DNA of 64,000 nucleotides, from the NCBI RefSeq assembly GCF_016086655.4, contig NC_052131.2, positions 39,681,705 through 39,745,704 on the forward strand, read 5' to 3'. Every line of letters starts with the position of its first letter. Within the stretch, counting starts at the first letter, position 1. The position numbers and the translations under genes are program-made. The notes beneath the pieces are model-generated. The model was not told the origin of the DNA, ran no database searches, and worked only from the letters and a program-made list of their open reading frames with translations. This document shows positions 37,481 to 49,400 of this stretch, piece after piece. The DNA comes from Lepeophtheirus salmonis (Eukaryota; Arthropoda; Copepoda; Siphonostomatoida; Caligidae).

Positions 37481-39396
37481 AATAAATAAATTATGAATAT
37501 GTGTATACGTATATGATATAGCTAAGAATACATTATGTTTGTATATTTATAGACAAACATAATGTTTTTTTAGTATAGGGGTAAAAAATGGTAGTTGTTT
37601 GGGTAGTTGATAGGGCGATAGTTTTTATTTTAAAATATTTAGCTGCTTGTGTGTTGTATTTCCTCATTCGAGGGCTATAGTATTGAACTTTAGACGCCTA
37701 ATTAGAATATTATACATCCTCTAACTAAATAATATGCTGACAAGTAAAATTATAATTTGTTGGATGGAAATAATATATTATAATATTTTACTGTATTAAT
37801 GACTCTCAGTAACAATAAGTATGTAAGAAGGAAATCAGAAATCAATTTAGTTCTTGTAAAAGGCATATTCGAACCTAATAATTTTAAATGATTTAAGTTT
37901 TAAAAACGACAAATCATGTTTCAATCATGGTAATAATGAATTTATGTTAATCTTTTTCCAGTTATCTAATACTAGTTGGTCTCATATCGAGAAAAGTGTA
38001 TTGTCATTCTAGATTACTTTTTATTTAACATTAACATTTAGATATATACATATATTACTTTTAGGTCTCATATTAGCAAATATGACCCTTAGTCCTTAGA
38101 TGTGCTATTCATAACTTTATACTTTAATCAAAAATATAAATACAATATATTTACATAAGGTTTTTAACTTGATAATAGTTGACCCTTCACGATAAATATT
38201 AGGAGGAAAGTTGAATAATATGATTAAAGTTTGATGATCCAACGCTCATGAAAGACAAATGCATAACTGAATCAGTGGCCCTTGACATTTACTTCCTTCT
38301 TTGATACAAGCGTATAATTGTAGGTACAATCTATCTATGTACAATGTACACTTTTATGTATATAGGAAGAGAATTTAGAAATTATGTATTGTAGATAATG
38401 TTCCTGAATAGAGAAGAAAAAAGAATCATAGTCTTAAAAAACGATTAATTATAAATATTTCAATTCTCAAAAATGTTAACCTTTAAAGAGTAGAGACATA
38501 TTATAGAGTCATTTGTAATCAGAAATAAAATGTTTTAAAAGAATACATTCACTTATAGGAATGGTTTTGAGTGCCCTAATACATTCATAAATACCTTAGG
38601 AAACAATCAAGTCTTGGCATATTTTCACTTTGCTCATGTACTCCTTAGCAACCACGATCCATAGTGCTTACCTATTTAGACACTCGCTCCAACGTACCAT
38701 CATATATTTGTAAAATTTCCTTTTTAGGGGCCCAGTTTCCGATAGGGGTTGTGTAATGTTGACTTGTAATGCTAGTATTTGAAAATTATTTGAATTAATT
38801 CGGAGATACTTTGGTTCTACAAGGTACACGTAGATGAAAAAATAATTTTTTTTGTGGGCAGGGTAACTATCAAATTGACTTTTCCTGTTGAACCATGAAT
38901 CATTGAGTAATTATGTTGATGGCCACATGAATGTACAATGTAGATCTTATTAAGTTTATAATGAATAATTACCCTACATAATTGAATTGTCTATGCATGA
39001 CCAAGTCATGATATCTAATTAAAATGTAGCAATAAATCAATTATGAAAGGCCTGAATGTATCTTTATACATAAATATTTGAAAGAGATGTGATCCCTTTA
39101 TGTAGATATATAAATATGACGAGCCCCTCCCTCCCCCCTACCTCCCAAATATAAAAACATATTTGGAATTTGAGCATCAATAATAAATTTATAATTATAT
39201 ATATATATTAGCTCACAAAAGATAGTTCACTCATCCCGTTCAGTCAAGTAGGTATGTATAAAATTCCTATGTTTTTCATACATGTTTCTGTTACCTATTC
39301 TACATAATATACTGCCGGTAGTAGCCGGTATTGCCAAAAGTTATTAGGCGCCGACAAACTTTACTTTATATATTTATATAAATATAGAAGCAAGCT
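37481..39396. other. Intergenic AT-rich DNA, nothing recognised
   Basis: I see no coding motif or structured repeat here beyond short A/T tracts, a poly-C cluster near 39128 and a (TA)n run near 39200. Confidence 0.5.
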
Positions 39397-39510
39397 TATG
39401 AACGGAACGCAAAATTGAACGCGTTCCGTGTGTTCAATGAACGGAAGAACGGATTTTTTTTAACGCTGAACGCTAAAAATGAGATTTTAGCGTTCTGTTC
39501 ATGTAGTAGC
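39397..39510. repeat. GAACGGAACGC-rich repeat block, left
   Basis: Dense GAACG/CGTTC motifs, including GAACGGAACGC and GCGTTCCG. It contains a perfect 11-bp inverted repeat GAACGCTAAAA (39468-39478) / TTTTAGCGTTC (39485-39495) with a 6-base loop. Related motifs recur at 40755-40845, 49401-49552 and 51290-51350. Confidence 0.6.
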
Positions 39511-39679
39511 TACAAAAAATTCAAGAAATCAAAGTTTATATTTTTAACCACTTTTTTAAATATGATTTAAAGGGCTGATAAAGGAAAGACGAACACTAAG
39601 GAGATCTCTTTTGTGGCAGTGGAACAGGGGGCACTTTTTGAACATAAAAGTTTCTTGTAATCTACCTTAACTCGAACAG

Positions 39680-39817
39680 ATGAACTTGACCAGTTCAATT
39701 ATTCTGAATGATGGGGCCGAGGCTCATCATTTGGCCGTGAATGTCAGCAAATGGGCAACTTATAATGCCTTAGTACCCCTTGATGAAATAAAAAGAGTTA
39801 TATGTGAAAATAATTAG
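39680..39817 (+). other. Short coding-like ORF, unidentified
   Basis: 45 codons: begins MNLTSSIILNDGAEAHHLAV and has KWATYNALVPLDEIKRVI. It is less biased toward Lys/Ile/Phe than chance ORFs nearby, but I recognise no family. It lies between the GAACG-rich block and the mariner-type relic. Confidence 0.25.
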
Positions 39818-39869
39818 GAATCTTCTGATATTTAAATATTTTTGGTTCTCTTTAATATACATTGTGTGA

Positions 39870-40590
39870 TAGCAAAACGCGACCTTTTAGCGTAGGATAC
39901 GAAAAATCAATATCATCAAGAACAAAATAGTGTTGAACGAGTGGCCCATGTATTTATTCAAAAGAACAATAGTTACAAATAACTCAAAATATCCGCCCTC
40001 TTCTCCCACAATGGCCTCGAACCTATCCCTGAAGGCTGCGCACAACTGGACGACGTGGCTCTGGGATATGACCACACACTGCCTCTCAGCAGTTTTTTTT
40101 ATTGCATCAATGCTGGGATTGGGACGGAACAGGTCCTACTTTTGCCATAGCCAAAGTCGAGAGGATTCATATCGGGGAGGAGGGAAGCCAAAAATCGTTT
40201 TTCCAGAAATTGGCCAAATTCTCCTTGAGCCATTGCAGTTGTTTCCTGGCCTTGTGCCCCGGGCGGTGTCCTGCTGGAACACATAATTTCCCCTGGAGTA
40301 GTTGGACGTAACCAAGGGCAAGACCATCTCCTTGAGGACGTCTTGGTACTCCATGGCCCGATTTTCAGGCCTTTCGGGAACCTCTTTATATCTGATGTCA
40401 TAATTCCCAGCATCATTGAAGAGGCTGAAAACTTAGTCTGGGTGACCAGTAGAATCTTATCGCGCTCGTAGGCGAGGTAGCGGTCTTACTTTGAGTTTCT
40501 CAACGAGTCCACGGTCCAGTTTTTATTGCTGTACTGGGGCCGAATCAAATCGCCTATACTTTGTCTATTGGCCTCCATCTCGATAATGAA
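39870..40590 (-). pseudogene. Tc1/mariner-type transposase relic with at least three frameshifts
   Basis: On the minus strand the reading starts at ATG 40581 (MEANRQSIGDLIRPQYSNKN). It then gives MLGIMTSDIKRFPKGLK (about 40413), YQDVLKEMVLPLVTSNYSRG in another frame (about 40348), the catalytic block YVFQQDTA (40285), and a third-frame NDFWLPSSPDMNPLDFGYG (about 40205-40150). The C-terminal VVISQSHVVQLCAAFRDRFE and EEGGYFE follow (40075-39975). FQQD and SPDxNPLDF are diagnostic of Tc1/mariner DDE transposases. Single-base indels break the frame, so it is inactive. The N-terminal helix-turn-helix region is missing. The terminal repeats are uncertain. Confidence 0.8.
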
Positions 40591-40754
40591 TGAACCAATT
40601 TTAGTCAATTATAGCAAATTTGAAAGCTAATATTCGTTAAACTATTACATTAAAAATCTTCAATCCTAGTTCTCAAATGAAACCTAGCTCACACTATCAA
40701 AGTGGAAGTCGGAATTTTCTGTCGTACAATGTATATGGTACTACCTTATTATTG

Positions 40755-40845
40755 GAACGAGGAACGGAACGCGGAACAGAAGTAATGGCCGAACGCTGAA
40801 TATTGAACAAAAAAAAAGAAAATTGAACGGAACGCTTACATGCCT
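40755..40845. repeat. GAACGGAACGC-rich repeat block, right
   Basis: GAGGAACGGAACGCGGAACA, then CCGAACGCTGAATATTGAAC and TTGAACGGAACGCTTACATG. It is related to the block at 39397-39510; the mariner-type relic lies between the two. Confidence 0.55.
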
Positions 40846-42742
40846 GTATAGAAAATAACTATTTTACAAATCCTCAGTATTACTCTCCATTATTTTAATG
40901 AGTATTGTTGCTGTATCGGTACTCATTTATTCGGTTCAGTTCAGTCTTAAGACCATCCCTTAGAACTGTGCGTCGATGGATTTTTTCCTACAAATGTCGG
41001 TGGTTTTTAAGCCAAATAATTATGTATTATGAGCATCTTTTCAAAAAGAAATATGTTTTCATAATAATGCAATATAATACGAACATACTATATTTTTCCT
41101 TAGTTATATAATTTATTCTATTATATAACGAAATCATTTTAAAAAAGAAGGAAAAACACCCTCAATAACGTCACGAGGGATCAATTTTACCTTATATAAG
41201 GGGAAAAAAAGTAGGGTTGGACTAGATGGAACCGGGCTGAGCTAGACCGCGGTCTTTGGTCCTAAATAAGGACCCAAATAACACTAAATGAACACACTTA
41301 CATTCAATACTTATGTAGATGTTATCTCCTAAAGAATAAAAAATAATTATAACAGCTTTAGAAAATAAAATTAACTTTCTTGAGGTTGATAATAACAACA
41401 AAACACCCAAGCTGGAATATGCTTCCGTTTTACAATCTTTAATGTATGTACTCAGCTTTTCCATTTAATATGATGAGCTCAACAATAGCTCCACACACTC
41501 TGTGCTGTATTGTTATTTTTTAAATCAAGTAGAAATACTCAAAAATGTGGCACTGATAAACATCCAAAGATCCTGACAAACTTTGGTTTCAATTCTTTAT
41601 TAATAGGCACTCTAGTTTTTTTAGTTTTTTTTCTTTTTTAATAAGATGTGCGCTAGAAGATAAGCAGAGTTGTATTAAATATAAGGTCAATTTTGTGTGA
41701 AGTACTCTCTTTTTTTATCTTTTAATATGAAGCGGACGCTCGTTGCTACATTTTTATTTCTTAGATAAAGTAGTTAAAATTAAAGATGATATTTTTCAAA
41801 TATCCAAACATCGAGACAGACCTTTTCTTTTATTAATATAGATGATACATATATTATAGGTATCCCTTCAATCGAATTGCGTTATAAAGATGGGTCTAAT
41901 AATTATTATTAATCAATTGCTGCTTTTGTTTTTTTAGTTGGGAAGGCAAAACAATCAATTATGTAATTGTATTTATTAATAGGAATTAGAATAGCATGTC
42001 TGTTGTTCAGTGAATGAGTGCTTAAACATAAGTATTTATTTGATGAGTCTTCATCTATTACGAAGAAAGAAATAACAAAAAAATCATCATCAATGTGTGA
42101 GGTTGATGAGTGAGAAACAATACCGTATATCTCTGACCCATTAAACACTCCTCAAAAAATACTTTTTAATGATAGACCATAAATAATATTATTATGTTTA
42201 TTTATCGTATGGATTCGAAAATTCATAAACATTAATGAAGTGGAATCTCAAAAAGTTATTCATTTTTTCCAATTATTAAATGCTATCATCTCCAATTGTA
42301 CCGTGGCACATTTTTCATAGCTGATGTAAATGTTAGCACCCATACGTACAGATTTACGTAAATCTCTCTTTTTGTTTGTTTTAAATTAGCTCATTCTTAA
42401 GATGAATTTCAGATCTTGAATTTATTAAAAGAGCAAAAAAACATCGCAACATTTTCTTTTTCTTTTTAAATATTTTTTTAATCTATATCGCTTCTTATGT
42501 AAAATTGATGTTTTATTTTTTCTAATGACCTTTTTTACAGAATCGTATGCTTATTTCCATGAATGATGTTTATTTAGGGAATAATGGCAATATAAGAAGA
42601 ATAAGTAACTAGGGTGTAATTTTGTTAATACAGTGGATGGGGAAATAATTTGTAGACTAATCCATACAATTTTCCCATCGCTATCAATGATTTATGACAC
42701 GGTGTATTCTTTTGACGAACCAGCACCTCCTTTCGAGATTTC
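40846..42742. other. Intergenic AT-rich DNA with one interspersed repeat
   Basis: Apart from the repeat at 40905-41290 I see no coding motif. Small ORFs at 41222-41464 and 41909-42148 show nothing recognisable. Confidence 0.45.
40905..41290. repeat. GGTCC/GGACC interspersed repeat, copy 3
   Basis: Starts near ATCGGTACTCATTTATTCGG and ends with GGTCCTAAATAAGGACCCAA and ATAACACTA. A central AATAACGTCACGAGG block and GGTTGGACTAGATGGAACC are shared in order with the copies at 3740 and 8600. The outer ends are loosely inverted. Confidence 0.5.
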
Positions 42743-43157
42743 TTATTTTATGCACTCTGACAATCCTAAATGATAATAGATGTTTATAGTCTGACCTTTT
42801 TCGAAGTAATTAACTGATATTATCCCAGAATAATGATAGTATAACCTTGCCAACCAACTCTTGTATCTTTTTACGCATGGGATTAGGTTAATCACGTGCA
42901 GTTCACTCGGCTGAGAGCGTTGTGGTGGACCCACGTTTCATCTATAATTACATATCGTCTAAAAAGCTCGCATTTATTACGGTTAAACTATGCAAAAAAT
43001 TGCTCCAAATCATGAACATATTGTTGCTTTTAATCCATTGTGATTGTGGCATCCCACATTCACACAGCTTCTGCATGTCTAAATATTCATACACAATATA
43101 TCCAATACGTTCCTTCGCTATCTCTTGAGTCTCAGCTATGTGGATCAACTGGAACAA
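42743..43157 (-). pseudogene. Mariner transposase relic (different subfamily from copies 1 and 2)
   Basis: Minus strand: IAETQEIAKERIGYIVYEYL then DMQKLCECGMPQSQWIKSNN (43150-43030). This matches the mariner block IAxTxGISKERVGxIVHEYLDMRKLC. After a gap and stops come YYHYSGIISVNYFEKGQTIN and YHLGLSECIK (about 42850-42745), the block GIIFIDYLEKGRTIN. The central DETW region survives only as a trace. Internal deletions and stops show it is inactive. Confidence 0.75.
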
Positions 43158-43159
43158 TG

Positions 43160-43470
43160 GAATATTTGAAATTTAATTTTTGAAATTTTCTTCCAAAAAA
43201 TTTTAATGTTTGGATTTTATTTTGAAAAAAAAAAATCCAAAAACCAAGCCTTTTCCCCCATAAAAAAAAAAATATATATACATATATAATTCTGAAGATA
43301 GATGGAAAAATATAATGTTGATATACCTAATACCCTGTACATGACATGTATTTTAAATATATTTAAGCATATGAAAATCATGTACATGACGTAAGAATAT
43401 GTTTCATAGTAAGCGAACACTAATCTTTAACAAATTTAGCATAGAACCTCAGTGAAAAAATCTATAATAC
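43160..43470. repeat. hAT-MITE tail plus duplicated repeat, copy 1
   Basis: 43160-43296 has the AAATTTAATTTTTGAAATTT body and CCAAAAACCAAGCC of the hAT-like family. 43297-43470 is closely similar to 46611-46790: both contain TGAAGATAGAT, AAAATCATGTACATGACGTA, AGAATATG, GAACACTAATCTTTAACAA and GAACCTCAGT, in the same order. Confidence 0.65.
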
Positions 43471-43849
43471 CTCAGTAAATAAGTCATTTTATTTATAGAT
43501 TAAATCAAAATGTTAAGGACATCTCCTTTCATTGACCCAGACTGATTACGAATTATTGTATTTGTAAAAGAATATAATATTTTTGACCTTACAATACAGA
43601 TTTGAAAGGGGTACACTTTATGTCTACATACTAGTAGGATAGTATGTGATATGTTTCTCTATAAATATCTACATATTTTAGCGTACCTGCTATATAATGT
43701 ATTGAATCTCCTTCTAATGTACTAAACTCTTATACTATGTACTTGCATCTTAATGATCAACAGTTGTAAATAATATTTTCTGCTAGTATGTTAAAAAAAC
43801 CGATAATTAACCTGGTAACCCAGACGAATTGTAAGATGTTTTGGATGAG

Positions 43850-44000
43850 AGCAGGTTAGATGTCATGACGTTTATTTAGATTAGCTATAATCAGCTATGA
43901 GAGGAAGGAAATAAATAAAAGCCCAACTCTGTATCCAAGAAGGACATTGTCAAACAAGGGCTTACACTTATAACTATCCTATAATAAATCATGAGTGTTA
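43850..44000 (+). repeat. SINE-like interspersed repeat, copy D
   Basis: GAGAGCAGGTTAGATGTCAT, TTTAGATTAGCTATAATCAG, GAGGAAGGAAATAAATAAAA, CCAAGAAGGACATTG, ACTTATAACTATCC. Same block order as 21240-21440, but with the GTCGATCCTC block deleted. Confidence 0.5.
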
Positions 44001-44109
44001 CACTCTGGCAATCATAAGCCATGGAATTTCTAGATATCTATACTTGAATAGTGGTTGGTTTATTTTTTCCAAAAGCTGATGCCATTATTCTTTAATTCTT
44101 AAGTAGGGA

Positions 44110-44205
44110 GCATCTTAGTAGAAAATGCGTGAGAGTATGAAGAGTATCACAGAGGAATTCGTTGGACTCCAAGTAGAATTAAGGATCAACTAGTGACGGC
44201 AGAAC
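44110..44205 (-). repeat. SINE-like interspersed repeat, partial copy E (opposite strand)
   Basis: The minus strand reads GTTGATCCTTAATTCTACTT then GGAGTCCAACGAATTCCTCT. It lies about 110 bases from copy D in the opposite orientation, and copy D lacks exactly this block. Confidence 0.45.
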
Positions 44206-44645
44206 TATAGAAGCCATTGTCCTACAACTTTTGAGAAATTATATCGCTATCGTCATACAAAAACATGGACTTGTCTAAAAAAATTAATATAATGAAAAAG
44301 ATTTTTTTAACTTTTTTGTATAACTGCAGACGCTCTTGATGATGTCACCATTTTATAATTGCAGGCACTAGGATTTTGTCATTAGAGAGAAAAAAAAAAT
44401 TAAGGTTTAGATTAAATTTTGTTTGGAAAGACACTAAACTTTAACGAATAGAAGTTTTTTGGGTAAGACAAATTAAAACAAATATTGACATAATACGATA
44501 AATAAATACCAAACCCAAGAAATGTGAAAATTGATGCAATCCTCGTGGCATAGATTTATTACTAAAAGTATAATATCTTGGTAATCTTCAAGATATTATT
44601 GCTCTTATGAATTATTTCTCCCTATTTTAAAAAATCAAATGTATA

Positions 44646-44684
44646 AGCGAGCAAGGAGCATTATTATAGTACTCCTTGCTCGCT
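44646..44684. repeat. Perfect 13-bp inverted repeat with 13-base loop
   Basis: AGCGAGCAAGGAG (44646-44658) and CTCCTTGCTCGCT (44672-44684) are exact reverse complements. The stem is G+C-rich against AT-rich surroundings and is followed by A/T sequence. No protein-coding gene is adjacent. Confidence 0.75.
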
Positions 44685-45639
44685 AATAAAAACTATAATT
44701 ATGGTTATTGTGATCTCTGTCAGCTGTCTTTCAAAGTTGCGGAAATACCTTCTATATTTTTCTTTTATTGAAGACTCACGAGGATTTAGACAATTTTAAC
44801 ATGTTATAATCATATCACACATTGTTCAGATTATAACTACAAAAAATCACACACTTGTTTTAGATCATATTTATTACAACTCTACTCGATAATGATTAAC
44901 ACTATATATTTCACTAAACGAAACAATTAAAATATAATTTGAGTAACACTTATGAAAAGACAAAGTTCTTTGAATTTTGTTGATTCAATCCTTAATTATC
45001 CTCCTTAAAAGAGTCTAAAGATCAATCAAAAAGCGTTAAAGACGGAGTTTTTCGCTTTTAACTAGACTTAAATATGTTTTGATATAATTGGAATGGATCC
45101 TTATATTTCAATGAGGATTAATTGGACTTTAAATATGAAATGAATTGTTGTTGTATTTTGGCAACGTACTACTCAAGAGGCCTGAACCTTGATCTCTTAC
45201 ATGTAATGATTCTCCTTGATTGTAACTACTACCTATATAGTGTATATCATATCTTAAATTATATAAATTTATTTGGTCCAAATGTGGGATTATAATGTAG
45301 TAATGACGGAGAGACTAATCTTAAAAGTTTCTTATATAAGTATATAATTCTTTTTTTCCTTTGGGAAAAAATATTGACAAACATCTTTGGAATGTGAGCC
45401 AGTGATAGGCCTATTAAAATAAGTATTATTATTACCTATGTTTGAAGAAGAAGTAAAATCCTGATACTATCATCATTTGACCCTTTCGTGAACGACCCTG
45501 AAAACAAAAAAAAAACTTTCTGCATATAACGAAATATTTTGAACAGCTGTTGCTGCATGCATCTCTCTTAGTCTTTAGTTCATTTTATTTTCATGCAACT
45601 TTATCGCCAGTTGTTTATGTACATAAATGATGGATTAAG

Positions 45640-45833
45640 CAGAGGCTGTAGCTTCCCCCCCCCCTAAAAAAATAAAGATCTTTTTAATTTTTTCCAAAAA
45701 AATTAATATTTGAAATTTTGAAAAAAGTTTGTGAATAGCTATTGATTTTTGAATTTTTTTGTCTAAACAATTTAATTTTTGTAATTTTCAAAAACCAAGC
45801 CCTCCCCAAAATATAATCCTACGAACGCCCCTG
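45640..45833. mobile_element. Short hAT-like MITE
   Basis: Left end CAGAGGCTGTAGCTTCCCCC; right end reads CAGGGGCGTTCGTAGGATTA on the minus strand. The inner body is AAAAATTAATATTTGAAATT-type. It has the same design as 20099-20498 but is about half as long. No clear target duplication. Confidence 0.55.
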
Positions 45834-46253
45834 ATGAAGGCTTATAAAGACTTTAGTAAAAATAAAGAAAAAAATTCCGCTCCCTTTTCGAAGATTTCAA
45901 TTAGTGAAATCATATTCATTGCATACACAGTTATTACATATAAACAGAAGAATGTCCATGGATTGCTTAATCACAGACTGTTGAACTATTTCATAAGATT
46001 CCACATAACTTTCGAGAAATTTTTAGTGATCAACTTTTCATTTGATGTGGTCAAAGGTGAAATGAAATTGTAGTTATGTATTTATTTATTTGATGAAAAA
46101 TACAACATTATCTACCTACTGGTTAATGACGTTTGACCCCAAGGTATATATATTATTATAAAAATGCACCAAAATATTTAATGAAATGGGCAATGCAACT
46201 AAATCAACATATTGCAGTTGTTTTAATGTTACTCTATAATAACACTTGCGACA

Positions 46254-46911
46254 GCAGGGGGTGGGCTGTAGGAGCTGTTGCCCTCACCTAACAAAAGTGA
46301 TTTCTACTTTTTACTAGACAGATTAATATTTGAAATTTAATTTAATTTTTTTCCCAAAAATTTAATTTCTCCAATTTTTTTTCCAAAAATTATTTTTTTT
46401 CTTAATAGTTGTGGATTTTTGAAATTTTTCTCCAAAAAATTTAATATTTAAAATTTTAAAAAATTGTTTTTTTGTTAACAGCTATGGATTTTTGATTTTT
46501 TTTAACCAAAAAATTAATATTTTCTGAATAGACGTGGATTTTTGAATTTAAGATTTTGTTAATAACAGTTGATTTTAAAAATTTATTATTCTACTTTTTT
46601 TCCAAAAGCACTGAAGATAGATTAAATTATCATGTTAATGTACCTAATACTACATGTATATGTATTCTAAAAATGGATATATATATTTATGTATATAAAA
46701 ATCATGTACATGACGTAAGAATATGCTTCATAGTAACCGAACACTAATCTTTAACAATTGTAGCATGGAACCTCAGTAAAAAAAAGTATTTCAATATTAA
46801 ATTTTTTTCCGAAAAATTTAATATTTGAAAGTTTTTTTAATTTTTCTTGGACAAAAATCCAATAACCAAGCCATCCCCACTCCCCAGTATATAATTTTAC
46901 AGACGCCCTTG
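46254..46911. mobile_element. hAT-like MITE containing the duplicated repeat, copy 2
   Basis: Left end CAGGGGGTGGGCTGTAGGAG; right end reads CAAGGGCGTCTGTAAAATTA on the minus strand. The AAATTTTTTTCCAAAA-type body is interrupted at about 46611-46790 by sequence matching 43297-43470. AATAACAC on the left, 9-16 bases before the start as placed here, and AATAACAT immediately right could be a target duplication if the left end is slightly misplaced. Confidence 0.6.
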
Positions 46912-49400
46912 AATAACATTCGAAAGTTGAAAAAGTAATTTTCAAATAGGTTAAGTGACTTTGCAGAAAGGTATTCGTTCCGAAATATTTTTTATACATA
47001 CCTTCCCCTTCAATTTGAAGTTAAAGGAATTTTAATAAAGAGTTCCTTTGCAAATATTTCCCTGATATAATGTATTATCATATAAGAGGATTACTCATCC
47101 TTTTTTTTCACAAATATAAATCTTACAATTCATCATCATCTGAAAACAAAATGTAAACATTATACATTTAGGATATAATTATCTTATTTATTAATCTTAT
47201 AAGATAAATAAAATTTTGTAAAAAGTTTTTCTTTTGGCTATAAAATCATATCTTAGTATATATATATATATATTGATTATTATGTCCTTGAGTAATATAT
47301 GAAGTTTTGTTTAATACCCAAATGTACATAAGTATTACTATTAAGATTTTATCGTGATTATAACTTGAGGGTTATGAGATAGGTCATTACATAAAAACAT
47401 CATTTAATTTTAAAGATTCCGTGGAAAAATCTTTAAAGTTTCGTTTTTCAAAAAAGAAGGAAAAGAAATCACTTGTTTAATGCTATGTTTATATATACAA
47501 ATGACCGTTATGTTTTATGAAAAGTTGCTCACGAGTCATTTTTACGAATCAAGGATGTTTGTGAGTTTCAAGCCTCGAGTCTTCTTTTCAAGCTTTAATA
47601 AAGCTGACTTTATCTCGGTAGAAAAATCGTTTAACTTCGAGTCCAAGTCGCTTGTCCCAACTTATGACTCCCAGAAATATAGAATAATGAAAGCTGCTTT
47701 ATATGCACAATAATAGTAATTAGGGCACCCTCTATCCAATCAAGTAAGTCAAATTTGTTTCAAAAAATTCAAAATTCTCAAAGGCATTATTATTTTCTTG
47801 AGATATAAACTTTACAATTTTGTAATTTTCATATTTCATAATGTTTTTAGCTATAATTTTCGTTCAAAAAAATATTCAGTTTTGCGGCGATACAAGCACC
47901 GTGAATTTGGAGATAAGTCGTGCTAGTTGTTAAACAGTCTCTAATTGTAGAAGAATATCTGTTAAGTCAATGCATCTATAAATGACTTTTAATTAGTTGC
48001 AGTTATTGTTGTGTCAGTATTGTATAGCATGCCGTAAAATGACCATGTGAATTGCATACAAATGTCACAAATGACTATATAAACATCTATTTATTGAACT
48101 TTAACAAAACAACAAAGTGCAAATGTAAAACAAATCTTTTTTGTGCCATTTAGTACAGAGCTTCTTTAATATGTCTTGTCCATATATTGAAGCAATAATG
48201 ATAACAAATAAAAAATTCTATATAATAAATACTTTATATAGCCACATAGCAAATATACATAATTATCTCTAAAGTCAGAGCTCTGGCAAGAAGTTGGAAG
48301 GAAGATACTATTTCCAAAACCTGTAAGGGCGTAATAACTAGTTTTTGAAAGGCCCAGAGAAACACAAATATCCGACAAAGGAAAATCCCTGACGTTTTTG
48401 GAATCACTATGGACGCATTTTGTAGGTCTCAAAAAGAGGATATGTCCGGGGAAAAGAGGAAGTCTGGTCACCCTAGCTTAAATTGACATTTTTCAACAAG
48501 GGTAACGTATTTAATTACTAAATCTTTTAATGTCTGATAATAATAGTTTTATTTTTATCGTTCATTCAGAACTAAAGATGAGAATAAACAGTCTATTGGA
48601 TAAATTCTTTTGAGGATACATAAATTATAGTTATGTAGAATATTCATACAATAAATGACATATTTGTAATAAAAGGGCTGATGCATTAGTGATGGAAATT
48701 ATTTGAAGGAGTTTGGCAACAATCTCAATACGATACTCCTGTCTTCAATAAAGACTCTTTATGAATCTTTTATTGCGTAAGGATTATAAATGTTTTATTG
48801 ATTTATATATTGCAAACTTATCAAAGCTTTATTTTTGGCACGTATGTGCTTTGCAGACAGACAGCATTACTTATATGATATACATTATATGATAACAAAA
48901 AGACATGAATAATCTCACAAGACACATAGTTGCTGTTAAAGCAATAATAATTTATTATCCCATGATACATTTCATCTTTCTTTCATATCATTATTAGAAT
49001 GATAATGGATGCTCCATTCATGCGCTCCTAGTAATAGGTTATGCAATAGCCAATAAGGAATCATCAAGTGGTGATCGAAGATGTACAAAAACATGTTCAC
49101 AACAATGAAGTCGAAGGTGACATTTGGTATGTATTAAATAATAGGATATGAAAAATTACATTGCTGAAGTCATGAGTTGACATCGTAGCTATTCATGAGT
49201 GCAAGTCTTGTCACAATTCTTCGAGCTCGCGTTCAAATGGAGCTGTGAGTCTAAAGTCGCAGATGAATAAAACTTAAGTAGGACTATAATCCGAGTTCTG
49301 GGGTCTATGAGTCCCAGGTTCAGCGGATTCAGTTTTCATAAATCCTATAAGAAAATAAATGGTACATAAATTATCATGGCAATTTGCAGAATTGGACCCA
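46912..49400. other. Intergenic AT-rich DNA, unidentified
   Basis: Contains a (TA)n run near 47258-47271 and a short ORF at 47480-47713 with no recognised motif. At its right end on the minus strand (48475 downward) lies a repeat-type start, CTAGGGTGACCAGACTTCCT. No gene is supported. Confidence 0.4.

Larger units (their letters stand above)
43471..45639. other. Intergenic AT-rich DNA with SINE-like copies and a palindrome
   Basis: Contains the SINE-like copies at 43850-44000 (plus) and 44110-44205 (minus) and the inverted repeat at 44646-44684. No coding sequence recognised. Confidence 0.45.

Noticed and set aside
48166..48471. 101-codon minus ORF as a gene
   Set aside because: It starts at a transposon-like terminus and has no recognisable domain; more likely chance frame in a repeat.
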